A stretch of DNA of 35,495 bases from Bradyrhizobium pachyrhizi (GCF_001189245.1 NZ_LFIQ01000119.1:1-35495), one strand, 5' to 3'. Shown: positions 8,760-17,008, counted from the stretch's first letter. Numbers and translations: made by a program. The notes: a model not told the origin generated them from the sequence alone.

Positions 8760-8966
8760 GCGTGCATCTTATCACGACCATATGGATTTCGGCAAAAGCG
8801 CATTCTGACACGGCCCGGTTCTTTAATGGACGGAGCAATCGCAATTGCGACGATACGATTTTGCCTTCATGGAAGGTGATCAGAAAAGGCTGTATGCTTC
8901 GTGGCGGCAGAGCCGCTTACTTTTCGCCTTTTCGCTGGCGCCGCGCCAACTTCACGTAGGTGAACC

Positions 8967-9731
8967 ATGAGTAACGAGCAAGACGATCAGAAGCCGATCA
9001 AGCCCCCAGAGCAAAACCATCCGGACAATAGGGTACGGAGCTTAGTGGAAGCATTGGCCGGCGAAGTCCCGCTTGGCGGCATGGTAGTCAAGCTGGCGGG
9101 CGATCTGGTCCCAACCCCGGCACAGAAAGCTCGCACCGAATGGGAAGGTGCAATCTCGGAACGAACCAACGAACATTCCGAACGGCTAGACCGGCATACG
9201 CAAATGCTAGCGCCAAGTACAACGCTGGTTGGTATCAGCGTGGACCTAGCCGTGGCTCTCGCCCGCGCACCCGGCGACGGTATGGCCGGGCGAGGTCTCA
9301 CCCTTGACGATCTGTGCAAGCTGCTGCCCGGAGCTAATCGAGAGGACGTCGAAAAAGCCGCTTTCGATCTGAATTCCCTGAGCTTGACCGACGTTGAGCG
9401 GGCGTTCGGTGGGCATTGGTGGCTACGGCTAAACCAAAGATTCTACGAGCAGGTCGACCATCAAGTCATGGGCTGGAAATCCACGACGGAGCAGGATGCC
9501 CGCACGTTGGCAAAGCTCCTCCTGGAAGATGAGCGGCGAACACGTACGTCTGCGCTCCACGCGGCCAGCGGCTGGGAAAAGCGCCGTTTCAATCCAGCAT
9601 TCCGACGACTTTTGAGGGTCATCCCGAATGAGCGCGCAAGCCAGGAAAGGCAGCCGGACTATCCGTCGAGCAGCATTTTCCTATTGGACGAAGACAAGGC
9701 TTTACTACGCAGGTTCATTGCGGCGCGCTAG
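8967..9731 (+). CDS. Hypothetical protein, soluble, possibly with a winged-helix segment
   Basis: A 254-residue protein with a proline- and charge-rich N-terminus (KPIKPPEQNHP) and a small glycine-rich hydrophobic stretch (LAGEVPLGGMVVKLAGDLVP, 30-49). A helical middle follows with LTLDDLCKLLPGANREDVEKA, reminiscent of a helix-turn-helix, and then a basic C-terminus. No catalytic motif is visible. ATG 8967 has AGGTG upstream. It stands alone on the plus strand between the toxin-antitoxin pair and the HEPN-like gene at 9,830. The 207 bases upstream hold its probable promoter and that of mntA. No family is recognised. Confidence 0.6.
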   Translation: MSNEQDDQKPIKPPEQNHPDNRVRSLVEALAGEVPLGGMVVKLAGDLVPTPAQKARTEWEGAISERTNEHSERLDRHTQMLAPSTTLVGISVDLAVALARAPGDGMAGRGLTLDDLCKLLPGANREDVEKAAFDLNSLSLTDVERAFGGHWWLRLNQRFYEQVDHQVMGWKSTTEQDARTLAKLLLEDERRTRTSALHAASGWEKRRFNPAFRRLLRVIPNERASQERQPDYPSSSIFLLDEDKALLRRFIAAR

Positions 9732-9829
9732 GCATTTCCGGCCCGAGGCTTGGACGGGCAACGTTGCCTTAGGTCATCGCAAGCACCCCCGAAACCTATA
9801 GCTCACCTATCTAAATCCGATGACGCAAT

Positions 9830-10867
9830 CTACGCCGCCGCTCCACCTTCCCCTGCCTTTATCATCGACACAAGTTGGAAAGCGTAGTCGGTCATGAAGA
9901 TGACGTTGAGCGAGTTCCAGAAGGAATTGTAGACCACTAAGCCATGAATGGCAGCATGCCGGTTCGGAACCGGATCGCTTTCGAGCCGGGCGCGATTCGT
10001 GTCGTCAACCTTGATGTAGAGGTGCTCCGTTAGACGCTGGTAAAGGCCGAGGGCGAAATAGCCACGCGGATTTGTGGCGGTGATTGGCAGCGATTCCGCG
10101 GGCTTACCGACGACCGCAGCGACATGAATAGTGCCAGTGGCATTACCTTTTAACTCCACCCGGGCCACTCGCTCAATCTCGGGTAACAACAGGCGGCAGA
10201 CGGCACGATAATGGCCGTTAGCGTGAGCTTCCAAGCCCTCTGCGAGTGCAGCTTTTGCTTCATCATCCACGCTGAGCAATTGAACACGCTTCCGGATGTT
10301 GTCGCCAACTTCGTTCCAGTTCGCGATATAATGATCTTGCAGTGCAGCCTTAATCGCATCATCGTCCTGACTGTCGAGAAGCAACACCGGCGTGGAAGCG
10401 TGCGGCAGGACCCCTATTCGATCTAATGTATGCTTTCGTTGATCGGTTTTTGCGAGTTCTTCCCACTGTGCCCATTGTTCGGGTGATGGTGCGAAACGGT
10501 CAAAGAACTCCTCCGCCTTTTTGCCTGCCTCCGCTAACGCCTTGGTAAACCTTTGCGTGTCCTCCGGGAGCTGTTCGAGCCGTCGAGCCAGATCTGCAAG
10601 GGGCTGCATCTGCTTCGCAAACCGCCTCTCCCACTCAGGGAAGATGGCCAGCGCATCGCTTTGCTTCTTGATGAAGGCAGAAAAATCTAGCAACGGGGCT
10701 TGCAGTGGCTCGAGCTTTTTCAGGGTCTGTAGCGCCTTAGCAGCGGCATCAAGCCTGTCCATTAGTCTCGGATCGATTTTCGGGATCTTACCTCCTGGAA
10801 ATGCATTTATTGCCTTGGCGGCAGCTTCGAGCTGAGCGAGCAACCGCGGATCAACTTCCTTTGCCAT
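9830..10867 (-). CDS. Large HEPN-like protein with C-terminal RHxxxHG motif
   Basis: A 345-residue protein. The start is ATG 10867, chosen because GGGGAGGGG precedes it; an in-frame ATG at 10903 lacks this. Residues 1-60 contain two similar helical repeats (VDPRLLAQLEAAAKAINAF and IDPRLMDRLDAAAKALQTL). The C-terminus has NRHAAIHGLVVYNSFWNSLN, with R303 and H308 in Rx4H spacing and the NRHxxxHG form seen in a HEPN-related C-terminal domain of many uncharacterised defence-island proteins. The middle is helical (predicted coiled coil at 80-130). RNase activity is an inference. It is followed on the same strand by no close gene. Confidence 0.5.
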   Translation of the reverse strand: MAKEVDPRLLAQLEAAAKAINAFPGGKIPKIDPRLMDRLDAAAKALQTLKKLEPLQAPLLDFSAFIKKQSDALAIFPEWERRFAKQMQPLADLARRLEQLPEDTQRFTKALAEAGKKAEEFFDRFAPSPEQWAQWEELAKTDQRKHTLDRIGVLPHASTPVLLLDSQDDDAIKAALQDHYIANWNEVGDNIRKRVQLLSVDDEAKAALAEGLEAHANGHYRAVCRLLLPEIERVARVELKGNATGTIHVAAVVGKPAESLPITATNPRGYFALGLYQRLTEHLYIKVDDTNRARLESDPVPNRHAAIHGLVVYNSFWNSLNVIFMTDYAFQLVSMIKAGEGGAAA

Positions 10868-10948
10868 TTCCCCTCCCCTGCGCCGCTGCCCAATAATCGG
10901 CAATCTGCGCGTCGCAACGTCGTAAATGCGATTCCCTGATGCGCCTGA

Positions 10949-11860
10949 CTATGGGACCCCGCGCACGTGCTGCATCGTCAACTCTTCATGCACCTTTCCG
11001 TCTTCCCAACTCATCGTGAGCCAGCTGGTCGACCTGGGATACGATATTACGATTCTACCCGGCCGATACTTCGCTCCCCGTAAGAAAGGATACTTGCTGA
11101 CATCGAGTGGTTCGAGCAACAACACGAAGCCCAAGCCTAAGATGCTGAGCGCCAGCGCTTCAATATCCTCTTGCGTGTTCGTAAGCGGCTGCAATTGAAA
11201 GCGCGGGTGGTTCAACATTCGATCGCCCGCATTCATGATGCAATAGAGCCCAGCTCCATCCGGCCAATGGCGCGGATCGTCCAGCATATCCAGTATCGTT
11301 GAGTCGCGCGAGAACGTACCTGCTAGGGGCGTCCGTCCCCTGGCGAGGTTCTTCGACACCGCGGCGGCCTTGGCTGTCTTCAGGAGCCACCGCTCAAGAT
11401 CATGCCCTGACACAAGGGCATGCCTCATTCCCTCGTCGCGTTCGAGATACGATTTCAGCGACGCAAAAAAGTATTGCGCCGCGTCGTCGAGCGGGTGCAA
11501 GGCGCTATTGTGTTTGGTGCATAAGCAATTCGTTCGCAGACTCTGGGGTGCCAGGATCTTCTCCTCGTCGGGCGCAAGCCACGGTAGGCCGGCAATCGAA
11601 AAATCGCCATCGCCCTTCAAAACGCGGATGACCGACTCTGAGATAATGTGTTCGCCCGAGATCGGGGCAACACATGAGCCCAGTTCCTTCATGTAGCACT
11701 TGGCCACGCTCGCCGTCTTTGGAAGAGCCTTTAGCCCGAGAGTGGTGGCGGGCTTATGCCACTCTTTGCCATTGAAACAGCAAAGGCGCGCTGCCTTTCT
11801 CGATCCGCACGGGCAAGGGCCGTTTAGAACCGCCTCTCGTTTTCGCCTCGCCTCCCCCAT
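10949..11860 (-). CDS. SEC-C / HNH-like zinc protein
   Basis: A 303-residue protein. The N-terminus has a SEC-C-like zinc motif, GPCPCGSRKAARLCC at 14-28. A second cluster reads CYMKELGSCVAPISGEHIIS followed about 45 residues later by NCLCTKHNSALHPLD. The spacing of paired Cys, the EH dyad and the CxxxHN element resemble a treble-clef HNH nuclease core. The C-terminal 150 residues include a hydrophobic helix (IEALALSILGLGFVLLLEPL) and are unfamiliar. A DNA- or RNA-binding nuclease is plausible but the HNH assignment is by eye. It is upstream of, and on the same strand as, the HEPN-like gene, with an 81-base gap. Confidence 0.5.
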   Translation of the reverse strand: MGEARRKREAVLNGPCPCGSRKAARLCCFNGKEWHKPATTLGLKALPKTASVAKCYMKELGSCVAPISGEHIISESVIRVLKGDGDFSIAGLPWLAPDEEKILAPQSLRTNCLCTKHNSALHPLDDAAQYFFASLKSYLERDEGMRHALVSGHDLERWLLKTAKAAAVSKNLARGRTPLAGTFSRDSTILDMLDDPRHWPDGAGLYCIMNAGDRMLNHPRFQLQPLTNTQEDIEALALSILGLGFVLLLEPLDVSKYPFLRGAKYRPGRIVISYPRSTSWLTMSWEDGKVHEELTMQHVRGVP

Positions 11861-11886
11861 AGGCCCGTCCCTGAATTGCTTGAGTC

Positions 11887-12777
11887 TTAGCGATAGCCCT
11901 TCTTGAGCTTACGCGTCCAGTTCGACGCCATAGCGATGTCGGCCACACCTCGGCTCCGGTACGTTTCGATGCGAACCGTACCGGCACGGCCGATGCGGCC
12001 CCATTCCCGGACAAGCGAGCATTCACCGAACAGTGTCGGCTGTACATCCAGCTTGTAGAATCGAGCCATGTTGCGGTGGTTATCGATGCGGGTGAGCATG
12101 ATGGCGGTCATGCGATTTCCTCCTCTTCCTGTTTTTTTGACTGGTTCTGGAATCTCTGTGGCCGGCCCGATGCCGAGCAAGCGCTTCGCGTCGTCCCGCA
12201 GGTCACCTTTTGGCGAAACGAAGCGATAGAGCGTCTGGCGCGTGATGCCGAGCTCCTCGCAGAGCTTGCCGACCTGCGTGTCGCGGTTTGCCATCCCGGC
12301 CTGGGCCAGCCGCACCTTTGCCGGCGTCATCTTGAACTTGCGCCCCCCTCGCCGGCCGCGGGCCCGGGCTGACGCGAGGCCAGCGCGCGTGCGCTCCGAA
12401 ATCAGCTCACGCTCGAACTCGGCCAGCGCTGCGAAGATCCCGAACACGAGCTTGCCGCTCGCCGTCGTGGTATCGATCGACGAACCGTGACCGGTCAGTA
12501 CTTTAAAGCCGGCGCCGCGCTCGACCAGGTCATGGACAGTATTGACGAGGTGGCGCAGATCCCGGCCAAGGCGGTCAAGCTTCCAGACGACCAGGATGTC
12601 ACCCTCGCGCACGGCCTTCAGGCAAGCTGCCAGCCCCGGCCGATCATCGCGGCGACCCGAGGCGAGGTCCTGATAGAGGTGTTCGGATTTGATGCCGGCC
12701 GCGAGCAGCGCATCCTTCTGCAAGTCCAAAGTTTGAGAGCCATCCGCTTTGGATACCCTCATGTAGCCGAGTTGCAT
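11887..12777 (-). CDS. Serine resolvase/invertase fused to a WGR domain
   Basis: A 296-residue protein. Residues 1-~190 are a Tn3-type resolvase: GYMRVSKADGSQ with catalytic Ser9, then DLASGRRDDRPGL, VVWKLDRLGRDLRHL, the long E-helix, and a C-terminal helix-turn-helix (VGKLCEELGITRQTLYRFV). Resolvases normally stop after the HTH. Here a ~30-residue linker leads to a WGR domain (FYKLDVQPTLFGE, VREWGRIGRAGT) ending in KLKKGYR. WGR domains bind nucleic acid and are usually separate small proteins beside such resolvases. The start is ATG 12777 after AGGAGG; a TTG at 12795 is the alternative. Fusion of site recognition with a WGR module is unusual. Confidence 0.85.
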   Translation of the reverse strand: MQLGYMRVSKADGSQTLDLQKDALLAAGIKSEHLYQDLASGRRDDRPGLAACLKAVREGDILVVWKLDRLGRDLRHLVNTVHDLVERGAGFKVLTGHGSSIDTTTASGKLVFGIFAALAEFERELISERTRAGLASARARGRRGGRKFKMTPAKVRLAQAGMANRDTQVGKLCEELGITRQTLYRFVSPKGDLRDDAKRLLGIGPATEIPEPVKKTGRGGNRMTAIMLTRIDNHRNMARFYKLDVQPTLFGECSLVREWGRIGRAGTVRIETYRSRGVADIAMASNWTRKLKKGYR

Positions 12778-13299
12778 CTTCCTCCTGTCACTCAAACGTT
12801 CGGTTAGGTGACAGTCCCGGCAAGTTGCCGCATCAGACGAAACTCTGTCGCTTATCCCGTATTACAAACTAAGGCCCGCAAACGGATGCCGACAAGTCGT
12901 TGAGTGACGTTCCTGATTGGTTGTGTTGCAGAGTTGTCATTCTGGAACTGCCTTCACTGGCCAGCCGAAGTTCTTTTCTCGGGAACGACACGTTGTGGCA
13001 GATGCGTGCACGCCAAGCTATCTGCGCTCAATTGGGTCCTAGGCGACCAATGGGACATGCTTGACACCCTAGGCCGCGGTGATTCGCAACGGTTTTAACG
13101 ACGGTCAAAGCCCCAGCGAAGTCGAACGCCTGTTCCCATGCTGTTCTTTTGACTCCGCAACGCACACTTTCGACGAGTCACCCCTTGCATTACAACCAGA
13201 ATCATGTACTGGGTACACCACTGAGTGTTCGGCAGCATTGGGGGGGCAGAAACTGTCGGGCAGCGAGTGGCGAGCTGAGCGCCACAAAGGAGATTAAGC
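12778..13299. other. Gene-poor stretch containing repeat R1
   Basis: I see no convincing gene in these 522 bases. Short plus-strand frames exist (12904-13098, 13079-13297) without ribosome binding sites. The stretch contains the R1 copy of the R repeat near 12904-12990, the leader of the resolvase-WGR gene, and AAAGGAG just before the gene at 13300. Confidence 0.5.
12904..12990 (+). repeat. R1 copy of diverged repeat R
   Basis: Aligns with 16921-17008 at roughly two thirds identity by eye. The best conserved core is TTCCTGATT, then TGTGTTGCAGAGT, followed by scattered matches ending in GAAG-TC-TTT and CGG-AA. Like the other copy it sits about 130 bases or less upstream of the start of a minus-strand gene and before a plus-strand gene of unknown function. 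The TGTTGCAGAG element resembles IS6-family terminal repeats (CTGTTGCAAA), but no transposase is present. Confidence 0.6.
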
Positions 13300-13677
13300 A
13301 TGAACCGCGTGATCGTGACTGTGCTTGATGAATGCGAGAGGAACTTTAACGCCGTAAATTGTCCGCCGCTTATGCGGAGCCGGATCGTGAATGACATCAC
13401 CACGATGCCGACGCTCGGCCCGTGCATCATTCCGCTTTTTGAGGAGCCTGGCTTGATGCCGAATGCCGGCTTCTATTTGCGGCGTTACGAATGGCTTGGG
13501 GTCGAAGGGTATTCGCTCCACTTGTATCTCTCGCGCTTTTTCCCAGTCGCAATCTGGAATTTCCTCCAGCCTGCAGAGTGCGAACGTATCCGACGGGATG
13601 CAACAATCCGCGGCTGGCTGTTGGAGAAGGGTTTGGCTGTTTATCGCGAGCTAACAAAGGAGAGCGAAGATGACTGA
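13300..13677 (+). CDS. Hypothetical protein, 125 residues
   Basis: ATG 13300 follows AAAGGAGATTAAGC, a strong ribosome binding site. The protein has a mixed alpha/beta look: MNRVIVTVLDECERNF, then CIIPLFEEPG and YSLHLYLSRFFPVAIWNF, and a helical C-terminus. No motif or family is recognised. Its last bases overlap a short frame (13670-13747), so a downstream partner may once have been translated from the same message. It lies after repeat R1. Confidence 0.55.
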   Translation: MNRVIVTVLDECERNFNAVNCPPLMRSRIVNDITTMPTLGPCIIPLFEEPGLMPNAGFYLRRYEWLGVEGYSLHLYLSRFFPVAIWNFLQPAECERIRRDATIRGWLLEKGLAVYRELTKESEDD

Positions 13678-13747
13678 CACTGACATCGTCAACCGACTAA
13701 CGCCTGCCAACTATATTCGTTGCCGAGTGCATCGCGGTGGCTCCTAG
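13670..13747 (+). pseudogene. Short frame overlapping the previous gene; probable truncated gene start
   Basis: ATG 13670 overlaps the stop of the 125-residue gene and encodes 25 residues beginning MTDTDIVNRLTPANY before TAG. This beginning (MTDTDIVxRLR...) resembles the start of small phage-like proteins of unknown function, so it may be a gene start cut short by later rearrangement. The stop falls just before the XRE promoter. It could equally be a genuine 25-residue peptide. Confidence 0.3.
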
Positions 13748-13754
13748 GTGGGGA

Positions 13755-13794
13755 TTGCTGCTTTCTAGCCCTAGGTATATAATCCCATACCTAG
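13755..13794 (+). promoter_or_regulatory. Sigma70-type promoter with palindromic operator for the XRE gene
   Basis: TTGCTG (13755-13760), a 17-base spacer and TATAAT (13778-13783) form a near-consensus promoter 40 bases before the XRE start. A perfect inverted repeat, CTAGGTAT (13771-13778) and ATACCTAG (13787-13794), brackets the -10 box. A regulator bound there would block polymerase, so autoregulation by the XRE protein is the simple reading. Confidence 0.75.
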
Positions 13795-13822
13795 ATCTGC
13801 ACTCAATCTGAGGATTACGTTT

Positions 13823-14119
13823 ATGGAGACCATCAAAAGGGCAGCAGCCGAGGCTGTCGAGCATGCTCGTATTGTAACTCGGGGAGGGCGCCGGTGGAGG
13901 CAACCTACGCCTGCTCAGATCAAGGCTCTGCGAGTCTCGCTGAACATGAGCCAAGCGGAGTTTGCCCGGACATTTGGATTCGACCTTGACGCGCTGAAGT
14001 CGTGGGAGCTGGATCGCCGACAGGCGGACCCCCAAAATTCGTTGCTGTTCGCAATGATCGAGACTGACGCGAATTTCGTGAAGGCTGCGGTCCAACGCGT
14101 AACGTTGGAAGACGCTTAG
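13823..14119 (+). CDS. XRE-family transcriptional regulator, HigA/NadS-like
   Basis: A 98-residue protein. Residues 31-70 form a helix-turn-helix: PTPAQIKALRVSLNMSQAEF followed by ARTFGFDLDALKSWELDRRQ. The layout matches antitoxin-type XRE regulators such as NadS or HigA, but no toxin gene of the HigB/RelE type is adjacent, making it an orphan. The start ATG is preceded by GAGGATTACGTTT. It has its own promoter with an operator palindrome and is followed by a strong terminator, so it forms a complete single-gene transcription unit that is probably autoregulated. Confidence 0.8.
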   Translation: METIKRAAAEAVEHARIVTRGGRRWRQPTPAQIKALRVSLNMSQAEFARTFGFDLDALKSWELDRRQADPQNSLLFAMIETDANFVKAAVQRVTLEDA

Positions 14120-14135
14120 CTCCCAGATGCAATAG

Positions 14136-14166
14136 GTAGGCCTCCTCGATGGAGGCCTACTTTTTT
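14136..14166 (+). terminator. Rho-independent terminator after the XRE gene
   Basis: A perfect 10-bp stem, GTAGGCCTCC (14136-14145) and GGAGGCCTAC (14151-14160), with loop TCGAT, followed directly by six T. Confidence 0.9.
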
Positions 14167-14203
14167 GTATCTCTATTTTTTTGGCGATGGTGAGCCGTGA
14201 TAT

Positions 14204-14360
14204 GCACCCGGGGCACGCATCAGCGATAGCCGTGCCGAAGGCAGAAGCGTGACCGAGTGCCTCCGGCGAGGGGTTCGATCTGTCTCATGCGGGGGATTGT
14301 CACCCGCATGGGCGGAGACAAAGCAGTATCTCTAACGGAGATCCGCGTGACCCCGGGCGC
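14204..14360. repeat. S1 copy of structured repeat S
   Basis: A 157-base block similar to 18476-18617. Shared segments are GCGTGACCGAGTGCCTCCGG plus CGAGG, then GGGATTGT-ACCCG and ATGGGCGGAGAC. The ends GCACCCGGGGCACGC (14204-14218) and GCGTGACCCCGGGCGC (14345-14360) are complementary apart from one bulge and one mismatch. Internal hairpins include CATGCGGG/CCCGCATG (14286-14293, 14303-14310) and ATCTC/GAGAT near 14328-14342. Structure and conservation suggest an RNA or a small miniature element; the function is unknown. Confidence 0.65.
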
Positions 14361-14375
14361 ACCCCAACGACACAC

Positions 14376-15341
14376 TTAGACCGCACGAGATCGGTCAGTC
14401 GAGTGAAGCGGCTGGGCTACCGGGTCTGAGAGGTTCGATACCGCCGTCCGAAAGGCCGCGATTGGGGCGATATCTGGAATCTTATACGCTGGCGAGACAC
14501 GAACGTTGGTTTGGCTGTTTCCTTCTATGCAAGTGATCTTCATCAGCTCCGCCCTGTATTTGCGTCTGCGGTCTCGCTGATTCGCCCAACTGACTACGCC
14601 TGCAAGTGAGTTGGGCTGGAAGAACTGCTCAACCTCTTGAAGTTGCCTTATCGTATCTTCAATGCGGGAGAGCAGAGACTGTAAGCGGCCGAGTGTGCTG
14701 TTGATGTCCCGATCAATCTCGACCTTACTGACCACTAACATGGCCAGTTTGGAAATCTCGGCCGCCAACTCCTTCAGGCCGCGCTGTGGATCGGTAAAAC
14801 CGTCAAACAGCGTCTTGGGCAGCCTCGTCTGTCCGACGCGTCCGCCGCCGTTGTTTGTATGCCACTCCAGTTGATCCCAAAGCCACGGCAAACTCTTCCG
14901 AAACCGGCTTTTGAGCTCTACATAGCGGTCAAAGACCTCGGCCGTTGAGAACGTCTCCAGCCATTCCAAAAAAGGATCGACGACGGCTCTAATTTGCGTG
15001 ATGCGCCGCAGAATTGCCTGCCGATCAACCGCTGCGTCGTAATCCTTCCTGAGCGCGGCGAAGTTAGCGCCGTAAATGTGCACGCCGCAGATGTGCCCCA
15101 CAAGGAAACGCAGACCTCCCTTGTTTATAACCAGTCCGGCAAGATGAGGTTGATGGCAGTGCGTGCACCGCATCTTCTCGTGCTCGGACTTGCGCAGGTC
15201 GTAGCCATACTCAACGAAGGATTCCGATGCACCCTCCGGGACAGTCGATACTAAGTTTGCCAGGTTTTCCGGATCATCGGTCGTCAGTTCCACAGCCAAG
15301 AGCTGCGCGTCACTAACCGTTTCCCAATATCGTTTCGTCAT
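14376..15341 (-). CDS. Hypothetical protein with zinc-binding Cys/His cluster
   Basis: A 321-residue protein from ATG 15341, chosen because GGAG lies six bases upstream; a GTG at 15458 would add 39 residues. Near residues 75-110 is RCTHCHQPHLAG followed by FLVGHICGVHIYG, a CxxCH...HxC arrangement suggesting one bound zinc. The rest is mostly helical with coiled-coil character (ISKLAMLVVSKVEIDRDINS onward) and a helical segment WLWDQLEWH. No family is recognised. It may be cargo between repeats S1 and R2 with the two following minus-strand genes. Confidence 0.5.
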   Translation of the reverse strand: MTKRYWETVSDAQLLAVELTTDDPENLANLVSTVPEGASESFVEYGYDLRKSEHEKMRCTHCHQPHLAGLVINKGGLRFLVGHICGVHIYGANFAALRKDYDAAVDRQAILRRITQIRAVVDPFLEWLETFSTAEVFDRYVELKSRFRKSLPWLWDQLEWHTNNGGGRVGQTRLPKTLFDGFTDPQRGLKELAAEISKLAMLVVSKVEIDRDINSTLGRLQSLLSRIEDTIRQLQEVEQFFQPNSLAGVVSWANQRDRRRKYRAELMKITCIEGNSQTNVRVSPAYKIPDIAPIAAFRTAVSNLSDPVAQPLHSTDRSRAV

Positions 15342-15486
15342 TCCATGCTCCGAATCGGTAGCTGAACGCACGAGGGCAACGCGTGTACCGGCAATTTGAA
15401 GATTCGGCAATCGCTCCACCGGATCAGCAAATGCCAAATTCAGGGTGCGAAACAACACGGATCGCCTGTCGCGGGATTTCCGCGTA

Positions 15487-15930
15487 CTAATTGCCGCCCA
15501 CAGACTGCGTAGGACTTGCGAACGGCCATTTTACGCCAATGAGGTTGCGGACGCCGTCGGGCCTATGGCCGAGAAAATAGCCGAAGGTGTCCGCCGGCAC
15601 ATCCAATCGGTTCGCCTGTGCAAATTCCAACATCTTCGCGCGTTGTGCATTCACGACCCGCAGCACGTCGGTATCAACGGTGTCATGCGCAATCAGGCGC
15701 ACGCACTTCCCATCCGCGAGATGAAATACGCCGAGTTCGCTGCTTGTGCCCGAATGTTCAACGCCCATTTGCGAATCAGTGATGCACAAACTCACGACGG
15801 TCGTGAACCCATCGCCCGCTGCGGCAATGTATCGAACATCCTTCCAGTTCCTTTCTGAGCGCTGTTCTTTGGCCAGGACAAACTCGGAAGCCGGGAAATA
15901 CATGCTGAATGCAACAACAACATCGGTCAT
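15487..15930 (-). CDS. Hypothetical protein, 147 residues
   Basis: A beta-rich N-terminal two thirds (VVVAFSMYFPASEFVLAKEQ, FTTVVSLCITDSQ, VFHLADGKCVRLIAHDTVD) followed by a short helical part ending in VKWPFASPTQSVGGN. No signal peptide or catalytic motif is visible. It lies 28 bases upstream of the longest start of the 14,376 gene on the same strand and about 135 bases after the HEPN-like gene, so the three could be one transcript. No family is recognised. Confidence 0.5.
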   Translation of the reverse strand: MTDVVVAFSMYFPASEFVLAKEQRSERNWKDVRYIAAAGDGFTTVVSLCITDSQMGVEHSGTSSELGVFHLADGKCVRLIAHDTVDTDVLRVVNAQRAKMLEFAQANRLDVPADTFGYFLGHRPDGVRNLIGVKWPFASPTQSVGGN

Positions 15931-16065
15931 TACCGGCGGCGGCTTATCCCAGAAAATCGGAAACGAACCCTAGTGACACATCTTCTTTGAGGGCGAGCAT
16001 TATGGCATTTGGGTGCACTCCAAAGACGCACCCTTTGCGGCCCCTCTGGCATTCGCAACACTCAC

Positions 16066-16857
16066 TCAAGCGGACGCAGGGAGAGTAGGTAACTTGGTCG
16101 CCAGGTCGTTCGCAAAAAGATGGCACGCGAAGGCAATTTCACCGAATTCGGCAGCGTTAAAGGCGACCTTCTCGCCCAAGGCATACGTTCTGGCGCGGGT
16201 TTCCCGCTTTATCAATATCTCGGCGAGGCCGGTGTGCTCGTGCGTGTCGATAATCACGCCAGGGGCCAGCTCAATTTCCTCGCCGGCCGGGTTCACGTAG
16301 AACATCTTGAGGCGCGGCAACGTCAAGGTGAGGTTTCCGGCGTGATCGACATCTTCGGTGCCGACCGTGCCACCCCGGTGTTCGAGGCAATTGCGAACCT
16401 TCTGGAAGGACGTAAATTCATCGGCGAACGTCAAAGTTGCCGTTAAACCCGCGTTGACCTCAGCCATTAGTGCGGGAAACAGCAACCGTCCCGCTCGCCT
16501 CCGGATAGCAGCAACTTTGGCTTGGAATTCGCCCCAAGTGGTCTGAGTTTGCTGAACTTTAAGAAGCTCTAGATAGAATATTGCCTCCTCGAGCGACTCG
16601 CGCACACCCCGCGCCAGTTCCTGAAACCCTTTCGAAAGCATCCAATTTTCATAGAGTCCAAACCGCTCCGCGGCGCTCATGTCAGGGCCTGTGAACCTGT
16701 ACGCTAGCGCGTTCGTGACGATTTCTGGCTGTTTGGACAGGTCGCTGCCGACGGCCGACTGCAGACAGAAGGTCACGATTTCGCAGCACTGCCAGGCAGC
16801 CCGCTGCGCTGGCGCAGCAACTCCATTGGCGTTCAAACTGATTTGCAGCTGTTGCAT
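16066..16857 (-). CDS. HEPN-like protein
   Basis: A 263-residue protein; ATG 16857 is chosen because AGGGGAG lies just upstream, rather than the longer frame from 16887. The first ~165 residues are helical and include FQKVRNCLEHRGG, with R155 and H160 in Rx4H spacing, a form common in HEPN proteins. The C-terminal ~100 residues are beta-rich (LTLTLPRLKMFYVNPAGEEI, GVIIDTHEHTG). RNase activity is inferred from the motif. Repeat R2 lies immediately upstream, mirroring the position of R1 before the resolvase-WGR gene. Confidence 0.55.
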   Translation of the reverse strand: MQQLQISLNANGVAAPAQRAAWQCCEIVTFCLQSAVGSDLSKQPEIVTNALAYRFTGPDMSAAERFGLYENWMLSKGFQELARGVRESLEEAIFYLELLKVQQTQTTWGEFQAKVAAIRRRAGRLLFPALMAEVNAGLTATLTFADEFTSFQKVRNCLEHRGGTVGTEDVDHAGNLTLTLPRLKMFYVNPAGEEIELAPGVIIDTHEHTGLAEILIKRETRARTYALGEKVAFNAAEFGEIAFACHLFANDLATKLPTLPASA

Positions 16858-16920
16858 AGCCGGCTCCCCTTGCCAGCAGAGTACCACCCTTTTATGGGCG
16901 CCACATTTCCAGCTGTTGCG

Positions 16921-17008
16921 TGATAGGGTTCCTGATTAGCTGTGTTGCAGAGTGGTCGTCTTAGGTCGCCCTTCCTCGGCGGGCAGAAGGTCCTTTCACC
17001 GGAAAAAA
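16921..17008 (+). repeat. R2 copy of diverged repeat R, with extra inverted repeat
   Basis: Shares TTCCTGATT and TGTGTTGCAGAGT with R1, plus many scattered positions over ~85 bases. In this copy TCGTCTTAGG (16956-16965) is repeated inverted as CCTAAGACGA (17022-17031), just before the start of the plus-strand gene at 17045; R1 has no such pair. It could be an operator, a cruciform or the edge of a lost insertion. Confidence 0.6.

Noticed and set aside
15944..16126. 60-residue Cys-rich minus-strand frame
   Set aside because: It overlaps the end of the HEPN-like gene and has no ribosome binding site; the cysteine content alone is not enough.
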